A stretch of 64,000 nt of DNA from Bacillus sp. SB49 (GTDB taxonomy: Bacteria; Bacillota; Bacilli; Bacillales; Halobacillaceae): contig NZ_CP048117.1 of assembly GCF_000469135.2 (NCBI RefSeq), positions 549,001-613,000 of the forward strand, given 5' to 3'. The translations under genes and the position numbers were made by a program. The notes beneath the pieces are model-generated. The model was not told the DNA's origin, ran no database searches, and saw nothing but the letters and a program-made list of their open reading frames with translations. Shown here in pieces: positions 47,954-56,612 of the stretch (the stretch's first letter is position 1; each line of letters starts with the position of its first letter).

Positions 47954-49215
47954 GACAAACGGTGTCCTTCACTGTAAAACTCGCGATCGTCCTCCTGCTC
48001 TTTGGTGTCCTGTTTTCCTATGCAATGTTTCAAGGCGGCTTTGTCAGCTGGTTTCTCTTCTATGCCTTTCTTCCTTTTCTTCTTTATATGCTGGGCGTCC
48101 TGCTTTATCCGATTAACAACTGGAAGATCGACCGCCGCCTGTCCAAACGAACGGCGATGGGAGGAGAAACGGTGGAAGTAGAAGTGACGATGACGCGTCG
48201 GTTTGCTTATCCGATCTATTACTGCGTCATCGAGGAATACCTGCCGGAATCTTTGAAACGAATGGATCAGCATCTTGATAAGTTCAAAGATTTGGAGCGG
48301 GATGAGGCACTTCTGGAAGACAGAAAGGTAAAGCGTGTCGTTTTTCCCTGGTTTAGAAGGAAAATCAGCTATCGATATGAATTGGACAAGCTTCCCCGGG
48401 GCGAGCATCAATGGAAAGCCGTCCGGATTAAAACCGGGGACTTCTTTGGTTTTGTCACAAAAGAACACGTGTACAGGGAAGCGAGCGCTCTTTTGGTCTT
48501 TCCTTTTATTCGTCCGGTCAAAATGAAGGAGCGCGTGTACAGCTTTGAACAAGGAGCAAGTCCCTCTTTCAAATTGAATGAGAAGCATACGAACATGGTA
48601 ACAGGAGTAAGGGAATACATGCCCGGAGACAGATTTGCCTGGGTCGATTGGAAGACGACAGCCAGAAAAAATGAAATGATGACAAAAGAATTTGAACAGG
48701 AGAAGAGCGTCGACATGGTGCTCATTCTGAATACGGTCCGGGAAGAAGGAATGAACGAGTTGAGCTTTGAAGGAGCTGTAGAGTTTACAGCATCTCTGTT
48801 GAATACCTTCCACAAAAAAGCCGCTCCCCTCGCTTTTATGACTCTCGGGGGAGAGAGGAAGTACTTTCCGTTTCACCAGGACCATTCCCATCACAGCCAG
48901 ATACAGGCACATTTGGCGAAAGTCCGTCCGATGGAGAGTGCTTCTTTTGCTGAACAACTGGAGCGGGGACAGAAACAGGTGCCGGCTGGAATTATGATGA
49001 TGATTATCAGCCATCATCTGGATAAAGATCTGCAGGTAGCTCTTGTCAAACTGGCTAAGAAGAGCAAGCGCCTTCTCTTTTATTACGTACATCCATACAA
49101 TCGAATCGGACTTCAGGAGCACCAGACGTTAAAGCAGTTGAAAAGAGAAGGTGTGACGGTGGAACTGCTGACGGAAGAGCAGCTTGTGAAGCCTGGATTT
49201 GAGGTGAGTACATGA
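47950..49215 (+). CDS. yeaD: DUF58 domain membrane protein
   Basis: A 421-residue protein with two N-terminal membrane helices (about 6-48), an extracytoplasmic-like beta region, and a C-terminal DUF58/vWA-like domain with GVREYMPGDRFAWVDWKTTARKNE, the family signature (about 216-239). Likely a partner of the MoxR ATPase. It overlaps both neighbours by 4 bases (ATGA), indicating one translational unit. Confidence 0.9.
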   Translation: MRQTVSFTVKLAIVLLLFGVLFSYAMFQGGFVSWFLFYAFLPFLLYMLGVLLYPINNWKIDRRLSKRTAMGGETVEVEVTMTRRFAYPIYYCVIEEYLPESLKRMDQHLDKFKDLERDEALLEDRKVKRVVFPWFRRKISYRYELDKLPRGEHQWKAVRIKTGDFFGFVTKEHVYREASALLVFPFIRPVKMKERVYSFEQGASPSFKLNEKHTNMVTGVREYMPGDRFAWVDWKTTARKNEMMTKEFEQEKSVDMVLILNTVREEGMNELSFEGAVEFTASLLNTFHKKAAPLAFMTLGGERKYFPFHQDHSHHSQIQAHLAKVRPMESASFAEQLERGQKQVPAGIMMMIISHHLDKDLQVALVKLAKKSKRLLFYYVHPYNRIGLQEHQTLKQLKREGVTVELLTEEQLVKPGFEVST

Positions 49216-51413
49216 TGCAGGACCGGCAGACGTTCTACTATCGGCTGGCTTTATATGTAATTGGTTTTTTACTGTTTTGTGAGTGGTTGCGGCCGTTGGA
49301 AGAAATTTCGGAAACGAATGATACGAGGATCTTCTTCCTCTATGCGGGATTCTGCTTCTTTCTCTCTTTTCTGCAGGTGCCTTGGTGGATTTCAGTCCCG
49401 CTGAAAGGATTGGGACTTGCCTTTATTCTCGACGGGATGTATATAGCGGAACGAATTTTCTCGCCGGAGTGGTTTTCGGTCCTCTATGATCAAACCGTTT
49501 TCAATTTTGAGATGATGCTTTCCCAGGAATGGTGGCAGATGACGCCGCTGTTTCGCAGCTTGTTGTTCCTTATTCTTCTGTGGTTAATGAGTTACTTATT
49601 GTATTACTGGTTCGTTATTGCAAGACGTATGTTCTTTTTCGTTGTTCTTACCTTAGTGTTTATAACCGTAACCGATACGTTTACAACGTATGAAGCTGAT
49701 TGGGCTATCATACGAACCTTCATTCTTGGAATGGCGGCACTCGGTGTTTCGAGTTTCTCCAGAGAGATGGACAGGGAAGAGATTCCTTTCAAGGATTTCA
49801 GGCGTGCGAATGTCTGGATCCTTCCCCTGATCGGAATTATCCTCCTGTCTTCCGCAATAGGATACGCAGCTCCGAAACTTTCCCCTCAGTGGCCCGATCC
49901 ACTTCCATACCTGCAGAGTGCGACAGGCGGTGAGGGTGGCAGTGGAACGGTCCGGAAAGTAGGGTACGGGGAAGATGACAGCTCGCTTGGTGGTTCCTTC
50001 GTCCAGGATGATACACCGATGTTCCGTGCTACGGTGGACGGAGATCGTTATTGGCGAATCGAATCGAAGGATACTTACACAGGAAAAGGCTGGGAAGATA
50101 CACTCGCTGAGCCTGTGGACACGGTAAACCCATCCTCGATTCCTTTTGAAACGTTCACGAACGCCGTGGAATCCGAAGAACAGAGTGCTCTCGTGCAAAT
50201 GACGGAGGATGCTCCTTTCCGTAAGCTCGTCTATCCATACGGAATTACCGGACTTGTAGAGTATCCGGAGCAATATAACCTTGCAGTCCATGAAAATACC
50301 GGGGAAATGGATACGATTTACAACGGGTCGGAAGCGAAGATGAATACGTATGTGCTGAATTATGACTATCCTTCCTTTGAATACAACCAGCTGCGGGAAG
50401 CAGACGGGGAAGATCCGGAAGAGATTCAGGACCATTACCTGCAGCTTCCGGATAATCTTCCGAACAGAGTCAGGAATCTTGCCTCCCAAATTGTCGAAGG
50501 GGAAGACAACAGGTATGATCGTGCCAAAGCGGTGGAGTCCTACTTTGCAGCAAACGGGTTCGAATATTCGACGACGGATGTTGCCGTTCCGAGAGATAAT
50601 CAGGACTATGTCGATCAATTCCTGTTTGAATCACAAGTAGGGTATTGTGATAACTACTCCACTTCGATGGTGGTGCTGCTGAGGTCGGAAGGGATTCCTG
50701 CCCGTTGGGTGAAAGGGTTCACTGGTGGGGAGCGTCTCGGTGCGGAGGAGAATCCTTTCGCAGAAAACGAAGTCCAGAACGTTTATGAAGTGACAAGTGC
50801 CAATGCCCACTCCTGGGTGGAGGTTTATTTCCCTGAAATTGGGTGGGTTCCATTCGAACCGACGCAAGGGTTTTCCAATAACGCCGATTTTTATACAGAT
50901 ATCGAGCAGGATACGGAGACGGAAGAAAGCGATGCTCGTGAGCAGGAGACGACTCCTGAGGAAGGAGCCGGAAATCCTCAGGAGATGGAAGAGGAAGAGA
51001 ACAGCTCGGATTCTGCTGCGCTGGAAGGTACATCTTCCGAGCAGAACGGAATGTGGGGTTGGATCATACTGTTTGTCCTTGTGATTCTGGCCGCTGTCCT
51101 CGTTTTCTTGATGAGATATCGTTTGCTTGCCTTTTTCTATATCCGCAGGCTTCGTCAGACGAATAAGGAAGATACGTTTGAGAAGGCCTATGCGTTTCTG
51201 TTAAAAGCGCTGCACCATAAGGGTCTGAAGCGCAAACAGGATCAAACCCTCCGGGAATACGCGGAAGAGGTGGACCGGCGTTATCAGTCGAACGAGATGC
51301 GCCGACTGACGAATCATTATGAACGTCTCCTCTATGGAGGAGGGGACTCTATGAAGCGCTGGCCGGAAGTCACTGAATTATGGGAAAATTTAATTAAAAG
51401 GACATTGTCTTGA
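49212..51413 (+). CDS. yebA: Transglutaminase-like membrane protein (TgpA/DUF3488-DUF4129)
   Basis: A 733-residue protein. The N-terminal half has six to seven membrane helices (about 10-215), then an extracytoplasmic region with a transglutaminase core (about 440-560). The catalytic Cys is C479 in SQVGYCDNYSTSMVVLLRSE, with the His in TSANAHSWVEVYFP and the Asp/Glu side in GWVPFEPTQG. An acidic Glu/Thr-rich linker (about 565-610), one more helix (about 615-635) and a cytoplasmic DUF4129 tail follow. A cysteine peptidase or transglutaminase at the cell surface; substrate unknown. Confidence 0.9.
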   Translation: MMQDRQTFYYRLALYVIGFLLFCEWLRPLEEISETNDTRIFFLYAGFCFFLSFLQVPWWISVPLKGLGLAFILDGMYIAERIFSPEWFSVLYDQTVFNFEMMLSQEWWQMTPLFRSLLFLILLWLMSYLLYYWFVIARRMFFFVVLTLVFITVTDTFTTYEADWAIIRTFILGMAALGVSSFSREMDREEIPFKDFRRANVWILPLIGIILLSSAIGYAAPKLSPQWPDPLPYLQSATGGEGGSGTVRKVGYGEDDSSLGGSFVQDDTPMFRATVDGDRYWRIESKDTYTGKGWEDTLAEPVDTVNPSSIPFETFTNAVESEEQSALVQMTEDAPFRKLVYPYGITGLVEYPEQYNLAVHENTGEMDTIYNGSEAKMNTYVLNYDYPSFEYNQLREADGEDPEEIQDHYLQLPDNLPNRVRNLASQIVEGEDNRYDRAKAVESYFAANGFEYSTTDVAVPRDNQDYVDQFLFESQVGYCDNYSTSMVVLLRSEGIPARWVKGFTGGERLGAEENPFAENEVQNVYEVTSANAHSWVEVYFPEIGWVPFEPTQGFSNNADFYTDIEQDTETEESDAREQETTPEEGAGNPQEMEEEENSSDSAALEGTSSEQNGMWGWIILFVLVILAAVLVFLMRYRLLAFFYIRRLRQTNKEDTFEKAYAFLLKALHHKGLKRKQDQTLREYAEEVDRRYQSNEMRRLTNHYERLLYGGGDSMKRWPEVTELWENLIKRTLS

Positions 51414-51438
51414 TTACTTTTGTCGCGGTTGATAGAAT
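51410..51438 (+). promoter_or_regulatory. Sigma-A promoter of guaA
   Basis: TTGATT (51410-51415), 17 bases, TAGAAT (51433-51438). The -35 overlaps the stop codon of yebA (51411-51413), so guaA has its own start very close to the preceding gene. Confidence 0.68.
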
Positions 51439-51460
51439 GAATGGCAATTAGATGCGTTCT

Positions 51461-51532
51461 TCCTTCGTATATCCTCGAGAATATGGCTCGAGAGTCTCTA
51501 CCGGGATACCGTAAATTTCCTGACTATGAAGG
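51461..51532 (+). promoter_or_regulatory. Purine (guanine-class) riboswitch aptamer for guaA
   Basis: Order of conserved blocks: CCTTCGTATA, GAATATGGCTCGA, GAGTCTCTACC, ACCGTAAATTTCC, TGACTATGAAGG. P1 is CCTTC(G)TA with TATGAAGG. The specificity base in GACTATG is C, hence guanine class. Confidence 0.93.
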
Positions 51533-51560
51533 TGGAAATCACGTGACATGTCTCGGCATG

Positions 51561-51613
51561 GGATGGATTTCTGCCTTCGTTTATATTAGACGAGGCGGGA
51601 ATCCATTTTTTTA
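51561..51613 (+). terminator. Riboswitch-controlled terminator of guaA
   Basis: ATGGATTTCTGCCTTCG pairs with CGAGGCGGGAATCCAT, followed by seven T. The hairpin ends about 50 bases before the guaA start. The CTTCGT in its left arm could pair instead with the P1 3' strand. Confidence 0.85.
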
Positions 51614-51662
51614 TTGCCGGCAGGAAAGAAGGCAGTCGAACATAAATAAGGAGTGGAAGAGT

Positions 51663-53201
51663 ATGGAACAAGTGAAAGGCATGATTCTAGTGCTTGACTT
51701 CGGAAGTCAATACAACCAGTTGATCACCCGGAGAATCCGTGAATTCGGAGTGTACAGTGAACTTCATTCTCATAAAATGACTATTGAAGAAATCAAGGAA
51801 TTGAATCCCAGCGGGATCATCCTGTCCGGTGGACCGAACAGTGTATACGGGGAAAACAGCTTCCGTTGCGATGAGCAGATCTTTGAATTAGGCATTCCAG
51901 TACTGGGAATCTGCTACGGCATGCAGCTGATGACGCACCACTTCGGCGGCAAAGTAGAGCGTGCGAAAGAACGGGAATACGGCAAAGCGGATATCACTGT
52001 TAAAGAGAGCCCGGTCATCTTCCGTAAAACTCCTAAAGAGCAGACCGTTTGGATGAGTCACAGTGATAAGGTAATTGAAGCGCCGGAAGGTTTCCGCGTC
52101 GACGCGACAAGTCCTTCCTGTCCTGTAGCAGCGATCAGCAATGATGATGCACGTATGTACGGCGTCCAGTTCCACCCGGAAGTGCGTCACTCTGAATATG
52201 GAAACGATATTCTGCGCAGCTTCGTTTTCGACGTTTGTGAAGCGACGGATGACTGGACGATGGAGCACGTCATTGAAATGGAAGTGGAGAAAATCCGTGA
52301 GCAGGTAGGAGATCGTAAAGTACTCTGTGCATTAAGCGGAGGAGTCGATTCTTCTGTCGTCGCCGCTTTGATTCACCGCGCGATCGGAGACCAATTAACC
52401 TGTATCTTCGTTGACCACGGTCTTCTTAGAAAAAACGAAGCGGATGATGTCATGCGTTTCCTTGGAGAAGGATTCCAAATGAACATTATCAAAATTGATG
52501 CTAAAGAACGTTTCATGAGTAAGTTGGCAGGCGTTTCCGACCCTGAAAAGAAACGTAAGATCATTGGTAACGAGTTCATCTATGTGTTCGATGATGAAGC
52601 AGCCAAGCTGAAAGACATCGATTTCCTTGCTCAAGGAACGCTTTATACAGATATTATCGAAAGTGGTACGGAAACAGCGCAGACGATTAAATCCCACCAC
52701 AATGTTGGTGGTCTTCCTGAAGATATGGAATTTGAATTAATTGAGCCTTTGAATACGTTGTTTAAAGACGAAGTCCGTGCGCTCGGGCTTGAACTTGGTG
52801 TGCCGGAACATATCGTTTGGCGCCAGCCGTTCCCTGGTCCCGGCCTTGCCATCCGTGTCCTCGGTGAAGTGACGGAAGAGAAGCTGGAAATCGTTCGCGA
52901 GTCGGACGCTGTTCTTCGTGACGAAATCAAGAAGGCAGGGCTTGACCGCGACATTTGGCAGTACTTCACAGTTCTTCCTAACATCAAGTCCGTCGGTGTC
53001 ATGGGAGATGAACGTACGTATGATCACACGATCGGCATTCGTGCCGTAACATCCATTGACGGTATGACATCTGATTGGGCGCGTATCCCATGGGATGTGC
53101 TGGAGAGGATCTCCACGCGTATCGTCAACGAAGTCGATCATATTAACCGCGTTGTGTATGATGTAACGAGCAAGCCGCCGGCAACCATTGAATGGGAATA
53201 A
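51663..53201 (+). CDS. guaA: GMP synthase (glutamine-hydrolysing)
   Basis: A 512-residue enzyme. Residues 1-195 form the class I glutamine amidotransferase (nucleophile C84 in [10 protein letters not shown]; His/Glu in GVQFHPEV). About 200-390 is the ATP pyrophosphatase domain with the P-loop [13 protein letters not shown], and the C-terminal dimerisation domain ends [11 protein letters not shown]. It converts XMP to GMP using ATP and glutamine. ATG after AGGAGTGGAAG. Longer in-frame starts upstream run through the riboswitch and are rejected. Controlled by the riboswitch in its leader. Confidence 0.97.
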   Translation: MEQVKGMILVLDFGSQYNQLITRRIREFGVYSELHSHKMTIEEIKELNPSGIILSGGPNSVYGENSFRCDEQIFELGIPVLGICYGMQLMTHHFGGKVERAKEREYGKADITVKESPVIFRKTPKEQTVWMSHSDKVIEAPEGFRVDATSPSCPVAAISNDDARMYGVQFHPEVRHSEYGNDILRSFVFDVCEATDDWTMEHVIEMEVEKIREQVGDRKVLCALSGGVDSSVVAALIHRAIGDQLTCIFVDHGLLRKNEADDVMRFLGEGFQMNIIKIDAKERFMSKLAGVSDPEKKRKIIGNEFIYVFDDEAAKLKDIDFLAQGTLYTDIIESGTETAQTIKSHHNVGGLPEDMEFELIEPLNTLFKDEVRALGLELGVPEHIVWRQPFPGPGLAIRVLGEVTEEKLEIVRESDAVLRDEIKKAGLDRDIWQYFTVLPNIKSVGVMGDERTYDHTIGIRAVTSIDGMTSDWARIPWDVLERISTRIVNEVDHINRVVYDVTSKPPATIEWE

Positions 53202-53241
53202 GCGAACGATTTTAATTTTATTAAGTGTAATGTTCGGAAAT
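53198..53241 (+). promoter_or_regulatory. PurBox pair upstream of pbuG
   Basis: Box 1 is ATAAGCGAACGAT (53198-53210, one change from AWWWCCGAACWWT). Box 2 is inverted, AATGTTCGGAAAT (53229-53241). The pair is separated by 18 bases, as expected for PurR, and ends just upstream of the -35. Confidence 0.75.
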
Positions 53242-53245
53242 AGGC

Positions 53246-53274
53246 TTGACTCTCTTCTTCTGACCTAGTAAGAT
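53246..53274 (+). promoter_or_regulatory. Sigma-A promoter of pbuG
   Basis: TTGACT (53246-53251), 17 bases, TAAGAT (53269-53274). Confidence 0.7.
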
Positions 53275-53294
53275 AGAATCAAATAATAAAGTAT

Positions 53295-53370
53295 CACCGT
53301 CGTATAATTTTGGGGATAGGGCCCATGAGTTTCTACCAGACCGCCGTAAATTGGTCTGACTACGTTGGTG
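53295..53370 (+). promoter_or_regulatory. Purine (guanine-class) riboswitch aptamer for pbuG
   Basis: Blocks: CACCGTCGTATAAT, GGGGATAGGGCCC, ATGAGTTTCTACC, CGCCGTAAATTGG, TCTGACTACGTTGGTG. P1 is CACC..CGTA with TACG..GGTG. The C in GACTACG indicates guanine-class specificity. Confidence 0.93.
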
Positions 53371-53428
53371 GATGGATGTTGTGGTTATGTGAATTTACTT
53401 CAGGGCCCTCGTCCATCTCCTTCGTTTT

Positions 53429-53466
53429 CGTAGACACTCTCGGGAATCTCCCGGGGTGTCTTTTTT
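53429..53466 (+). terminator. Riboswitch-controlled terminator of pbuG
   Basis: AGACACTCTCGGGA pairs with TCCCGGGGTGTCT, followed by six T. CGTAG at its base is complementary to CTACG of aptamer P1, giving the alternative antiterminator. Confidence 0.88.
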
Positions 53467-53540
53467 ATTTGTTCAACCATGTTCTTGGAATGCCGGGCAT
53501 TTCAAGAAGGATCAGGGAAAGAAAAGGGAGGAAAAAGAAC

Positions 53541-54875
53541 GTGCGCAATTATTTTAAATTCAAGGAGAACGGCACGACCTATCGTCGTGAAATCATAGCA
53601 GGACTAACGACCTTCCTGGCTATGGCATATATTTTGTTCGTCAATCCATCGACGCTTGCGTTGGATGGAATCGATCAGCTTCCTGAAGGTGTTACGCGGA
53701 TGGATAAAGGGGCTATCTTTACAGCTACTGCGATCGCAGCTGCTATCGGAACATTAATCATGGGGGTATTCGCGAAATATCCGATTGCTCTCGCTCCGGG
53801 TATGGGCTTGAACGCCTTCTTCGCCTATACGGTTGTTCTTGGCTATGGAATTCCTTGGGAAACGGCACTTGCCGGTGTATTGGCTTCCGGACTTATTTTT
53901 ATCGTTTTAACTCTTACAGGACTACGCCAATTAATCATCGATGCCATTCCTGGAAACCTTAAGCTCGCTGTAGGTGCCGGAATCGGCCTCTACATCGCTT
54001 TTATCGGCTTTCAGAATGCAGGAATTGTCGTGAACAGTGATGCGACTCTTGTTCAAATGGGGGACCTTACTTCAGGCCCTGTACTGCTTGCTGTCTTCGG
54101 AATTGTCATCAGCGTCATCTTGATGGCGTTGGGGATGAAGGGCGGCATTTTCTACGGTATGGTGCTGACAGCTGTAGCGGGTATGGTTTCCGGACTGATT
54201 GCACCGCCTTCCGGGTTGAGCGATATCGTCGGTTCTGCACCTTCGGTTGCGCCGACGTTCGGGGCAGCATTGGAGCATTTCGGAGATATCTTCACGATGG
54301 AGATGCTTGTCGTCATTTTGACTTTCTTGTTCGTTGACTTCTTTGATACAGCTGGAACGCTCGTAGCAGTGGCGACCCAGGCTGGATTTATGAAGGATAA
54401 CAAGCTCCCAAGAGCGGATAGAGCTCTATTTGCTGATTCTACAGCGACTGTAGCAGGTGCTATTGTAGGAACGTCTACGACGACTTCTTATATTGAGTCG
54501 ACTGCAGGGGTTGGGGCCGGCGGGCGTACCGGATTCACTTCTGTTGTGACGGCTTTGTGCTTTATTCTTGCATTGTTCTTCTCGCCTCTCTTGTCCATCG
54601 TGACTGCTGAAGTGACGGCTCCTGCCTTGATCATCGTCGGTGTATTGATGGCTTCTGCTTTGAAAAGCATCGATTGGGACGAGTTCGAAGTTGCTGTTCC
54701 GGCCTTCTTCACAATCGTAGCGATGCCGTTGACGTACAGTATTGCGACGGGGATTGCAATCGGGTTTATCTTCTATCCGATTACGATGCTTCTAAAAGGG
54801 AGAACAAAAGAGATTCATCCGATCATGTACTTCTTGTTCGTTATCTTTATTTTGTACTTCATCTTCCTTGCGTAA
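53541..54875 (+). CDS. pbuG: Hypoxanthine/guanine permease, PbuG (AzgA family)
   Basis: A 444-residue membrane protein with about twelve to fourteen helices. GTG start after AAGGGAGGAAAA. Family motifs: REIIAGLTTFLAMAYILFVNP (about 14), APGMGLNAFFAYTVV (about 88), FVDFFDTAGTLVAVATQAG (about 262-280) and GTSTTTSYIESTAGVGAGGRTG. It imports hypoxanthine and guanine for salvage. Expression depends on the riboswitch and, by the PurBox pair, on PurR. Any start upstream of 53541 would read through the aptamer and terminator. Confidence 0.95.
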   Translation: MRNYFKFKENGTTYRREIIAGLTTFLAMAYILFVNPSTLALDGIDQLPEGVTRMDKGAIFTATAIAAAIGTLIMGVFAKYPIALAPGMGLNAFFAYTVVLGYGIPWETALAGVLASGLIFIVLTLTGLRQLIIDAIPGNLKLAVGAGIGLYIAFIGFQNAGIVVNSDATLVQMGDLTSGPVLLAVFGIVISVILMALGMKGGIFYGMVLTAVAGMVSGLIAPPSGLSDIVGSAPSVAPTFGAALEHFGDIFTMEMLVVILTFLFVDFFDTAGTLVAVATQAGFMKDNKLPRADRALFADSTATVAGAIVGTSTTTSYIESTAGVGAGGRTGFTSVVTALCFILALFFSPLLSIVTAEVTAPALIIVGVLMASALKSIDWDEFEVAVPAFFTIVAMPLTYSIATGIAIGFIFYPITMLLKGRTKEIHPIMYFLFVIFILYFIFLA

Positions 54876-54887
54876 GGCAGACAGGAT

Positions 54888-54926
54888 GAGGGAAACCGTC
54901 AGCCGCAGGCTGGCGGTTTCTTTTGA
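54888..54926 (+). terminator. Intrinsic terminator of pbuG
   Basis: GAAACCGTCAGCC pairs with GGCTGGCGGTTTC around GCA, followed by TTTT. Confidence 0.88.
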
Positions 54927-55027
54927 AAGGTGATGGCGGGCTCCCGTGAGACGGTTTTCGTTCCTTCCCGATACGGACAAGTATATAGGGGGAGATCCGG
55001 AGAGCTGCCGCATACTCTTCTCTCCTT

Positions 55028-55456
55028 TTATTCCTTTTCTTCCAGGTGGCGGATCTGGATAGGGCGCTGGTTGGTGGCATCTGTGATATAACGTTGCAGC
55101 TTGATAATCAGCAGCCCGTGCTGATAAGTCGCGTCGATTTTATCATGACGAACAGGGAACGGGAGATCGATCGTCCTTTCAAACATGCCATCCGGAATTT
55201 CGGATTTGACCTGCTTGCCGCCGCGCTTGTTGAACGAAATTTTCCCTTTTAAGGTTAGTGTCGTATGATCGACAAGCACGTCGATGTTCTTTGGTTTATC
55301 CATTCCGGGAATATTCACATAGCATAAGAGCTCCTGGTCATATTGATAGATGTTGACAGCTGGAATGGGGGGCTTCATCATCCCGTCGAAATCATCCCAG
55401 AATTCATGGCCGAAGAAGCGGTCCATGTTGGTTTTCCAATCCTTGAATTGGTTCAT
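55028..55456 (-). CDS. Hsp20/alpha-crystallin family small heat shock protein
   Basis: A 142-residue protein on the minus strand, RBS GGAGG. The alpha-crystallin domain spans about 33-125 with PAVNIYQYDQELLCYVNIPG, the LTLKGKI strand, the DGMFERTIDLPFPV loop and YQHGLLIIKLQ; the usual A-x-x-x-G-V-L is replaced by YQHGLL. A holdase chaperone for stressed or sporulating cells. No CIRCE element was recognised upstream. It lies between pbuG and yebE, where I recall B. subtilis having yebC and yebD. Confidence 0.85.
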   Translation of the reverse strand: MNQFKDWKTNMDRFFGHEFWDDFDGMMKPPIPAVNIYQYDQELLCYVNIPGMDKPKNIDVLVDHTTLTLKGKISFNKRGGKQVKSEIPDGMFERTIDLPFPVRHDKIDATYQHGLLIIKLQRYITDATNQRPIQIRHLEEKE

Positions 55457-55599
55457 GTCATCAGCCTCCGTAAATTGTCATTAATTGCGGTAAAAAAAGA
55501 TTGTGTATGGACATTCCCATGGTTTATAGTGTATGCATGAATATTGACGAGAAGAATTTCTTGGGTCTATATTTGCAACATAAGTAGGGGGATGCATCC

Positions 55600-56169
55600 A
55601 TGTTAGAAAACCCATTATTGCTCATTGTGATCATTTTAGCCGTTAACATTGTCTATGTTTCGTTCTTTACATTACGGATGATTTTTACGTTGAAAGGCCG
55701 TCGTTATATTGCCGCGTTCATCAGTACATTTGAAATAGTTACCTACGTCTTTGGTCTTGGGCTCGTCCTTGATCGTCTGGATCAGATAGAGAATGTCCTT
55801 GCCTATGCTCTTGGTTATGGTCTTGGTGTTATCGTTGGTATGAAGATTGAAGAGAAATTGGCTCTCGGTTATATTACAGTGAACGTGATATCGTCCGATC
55901 CGGATATCGAATTCACGCGGAAGCTCCGGGATAAGGGGTACGGCGTGACGAGTTGGTATGCTTATGGAATGGAAGGGGATCGGCTGGCCATGCAGATTCT
56001 GACTCCAAGGAAATACGAGCTTTCCTTATATGAAACGATTCGTCATATCGATCCGAAAGCGTTTATCGTCGCTTATGAACCGAAACAGATCCATGGCGGG
56101 TTCTGGGTGAAATCCGTTAAGAAAGGAAAGATACGTCATGCCCAGCAAGAACAGCAAGAAGCGCTTTGA
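55600..56169 (+). CDS. yebE: DUF2179/UPF0316 membrane protein, YebE
   Basis: A 189-residue protein with three N-terminal membrane helices (about 4-85) and a C-terminal soluble DUF2179 domain ([20 protein letters not shown]-type, about 100-170), as in UPF0316 proteins. It starts at ATG after a GGGGGATG site. The last 32 bases overlap the NETI gene in another frame. B. subtilis yebE holds the same place before purE. The DUF2179 domain is thought to bind a small ligand; function is not known. Confidence 0.88.
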   Translation: MLENPLLLIVIILAVNIVYVSFFTLRMIFTLKGRRYIAAFISTFEIVTYVFGLGLVLDRLDQIENVLAYALGYGLGVIVGMKIEEKLALGYITVNVISSDPDIEFTRKLRDKGYGVTSWYAYGMEGDRLAMQILTPRKYELSLYETIRHIDPKAFIVAYEPKQIHGGFWVKSVKKGKIRHAQQEQQEAL

Positions 56170-56338
56170 AGTGCAGGAGAATGAAACCATCGGCCAGTGC
56201 CTCGATCGGATGAAGCGGGAAGGCTACAGGCCGATCCGCCGGGCGGAGGAGCCGATTTTTCGGGAGGAAACCCGAAATGGGGAAAAAGTAATGGAACCGA
56301 TAGAGAAAAGGATTGTTTTTCACGCAGTGAAAGAATAA
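56138..56338 (+). CDS. yebG: NETI motif-containing small protein, YebG-like
   Basis: A 66-residue protein with the [21 protein letters not shown] core for which the family is named, and [11 protein letters not shown] at the end. It overlaps yebE by 32 bases, with AAAGGAAAG as ribosome site inside yebE. Function is unknown. The first purE PurBox begins inside its stop codon. Confidence 0.85.
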   Translation: MPSKNSKKRFEVQENETIGQCLDRMKREGYRPIRRAEEPIFREETRNGEKVMEPIEKRIVFHAVKE

Positions 56339-56381
56339 AACCGAACGATTAGTATTTTTATTTTCTTTAATGTTCGACTTT
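56337..56381 (+). promoter_or_regulatory. PurBox pair upstream of the purine operon
   Basis: Box 1 AAAACCGAACGAT (56337-56349) and inverted box 2 AATGTTCGACTTT (56369-56381). Both fit AWWWCCGAACWWT with at most one change and lie directly upstream of the -35, the layout of a PurR control region. Confidence 0.85.
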
Positions 56382-56384
56382 GCG

Positions 56385-56414
56385 TTGACATCGACAAGTT
56401 TCTCCTGATATGAT
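56385..56414 (+). promoter_or_regulatory. Sigma-A promoter of the purine operon
   Basis: TTGACA (56385-56390), 18 bases, TATGAT (56409-56414). Confidence 0.85.
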
Positions 56415-56436
56415 GAAAGCAGAATTGCATAGGCGA

Positions 56437-56504
56437 CCTCATATAAGACGGGAATAAGGCCCGTTCGTCTCTACCTGGGAACCGTAAATTCCCGGACTAT
56501 GAGG
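56437..56504 (+). promoter_or_regulatory. Purine (guanine-class) riboswitch aptamer for the purine operon
   Basis: Blocks: CCTCATATAAG, GGGAATAAGGCCC, TTCGTCTCTACC, AACCGTAAATTCCC, GGACTATGAGG. P1 is CCTCATA with TATGAGG. The C in GACTATG marks the guanine class. Confidence 0.95.
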
Positions 56505-56543
56505 GGAGTTTAAGCTTGGATGCTTTCAAGTGGGACACGTGTG

Positions 56544-56590
56544 CCTGCTCGACTCCTCTCATTAGTTGAGAGCGTCGAGCAGGTTTTTTT
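56544..56590 (+). terminator. Riboswitch-controlled terminator of the purine operon
   Basis: CCTGCTCGAC pairs with GTCGAGCAGG, extended by CTCTCA/TGAGAG, followed by seven T. CTCCTCTCAT in its left arm is complementary to ATGAGGGGAG at the aptamer 3' end, giving the antiterminator. Confidence 0.9.
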
Positions 56591-56612
56591 ATGAAGAAAG
56601 GGATGAATATGA

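Noticed and set aside
47902-49122. 406-codon minus-strand frame opposite the DUF58 gene
   Set aside because: Antisense to a conserved gene in a coupled operon; the translation is Phe/His/Lys-rich with no domain.
51441-51662. N-terminal extension of GuaA
   Set aside because: Covers the riboswitch and terminator; the ATG at 51663 has an RBS and gives the normal length.
53310-53540. N-terminal extension of PbuG
   Set aside because: The frame is open but runs through the riboswitch aptamer and terminator. The GTG at 53541 has a good RBS and matches the family N-terminus.
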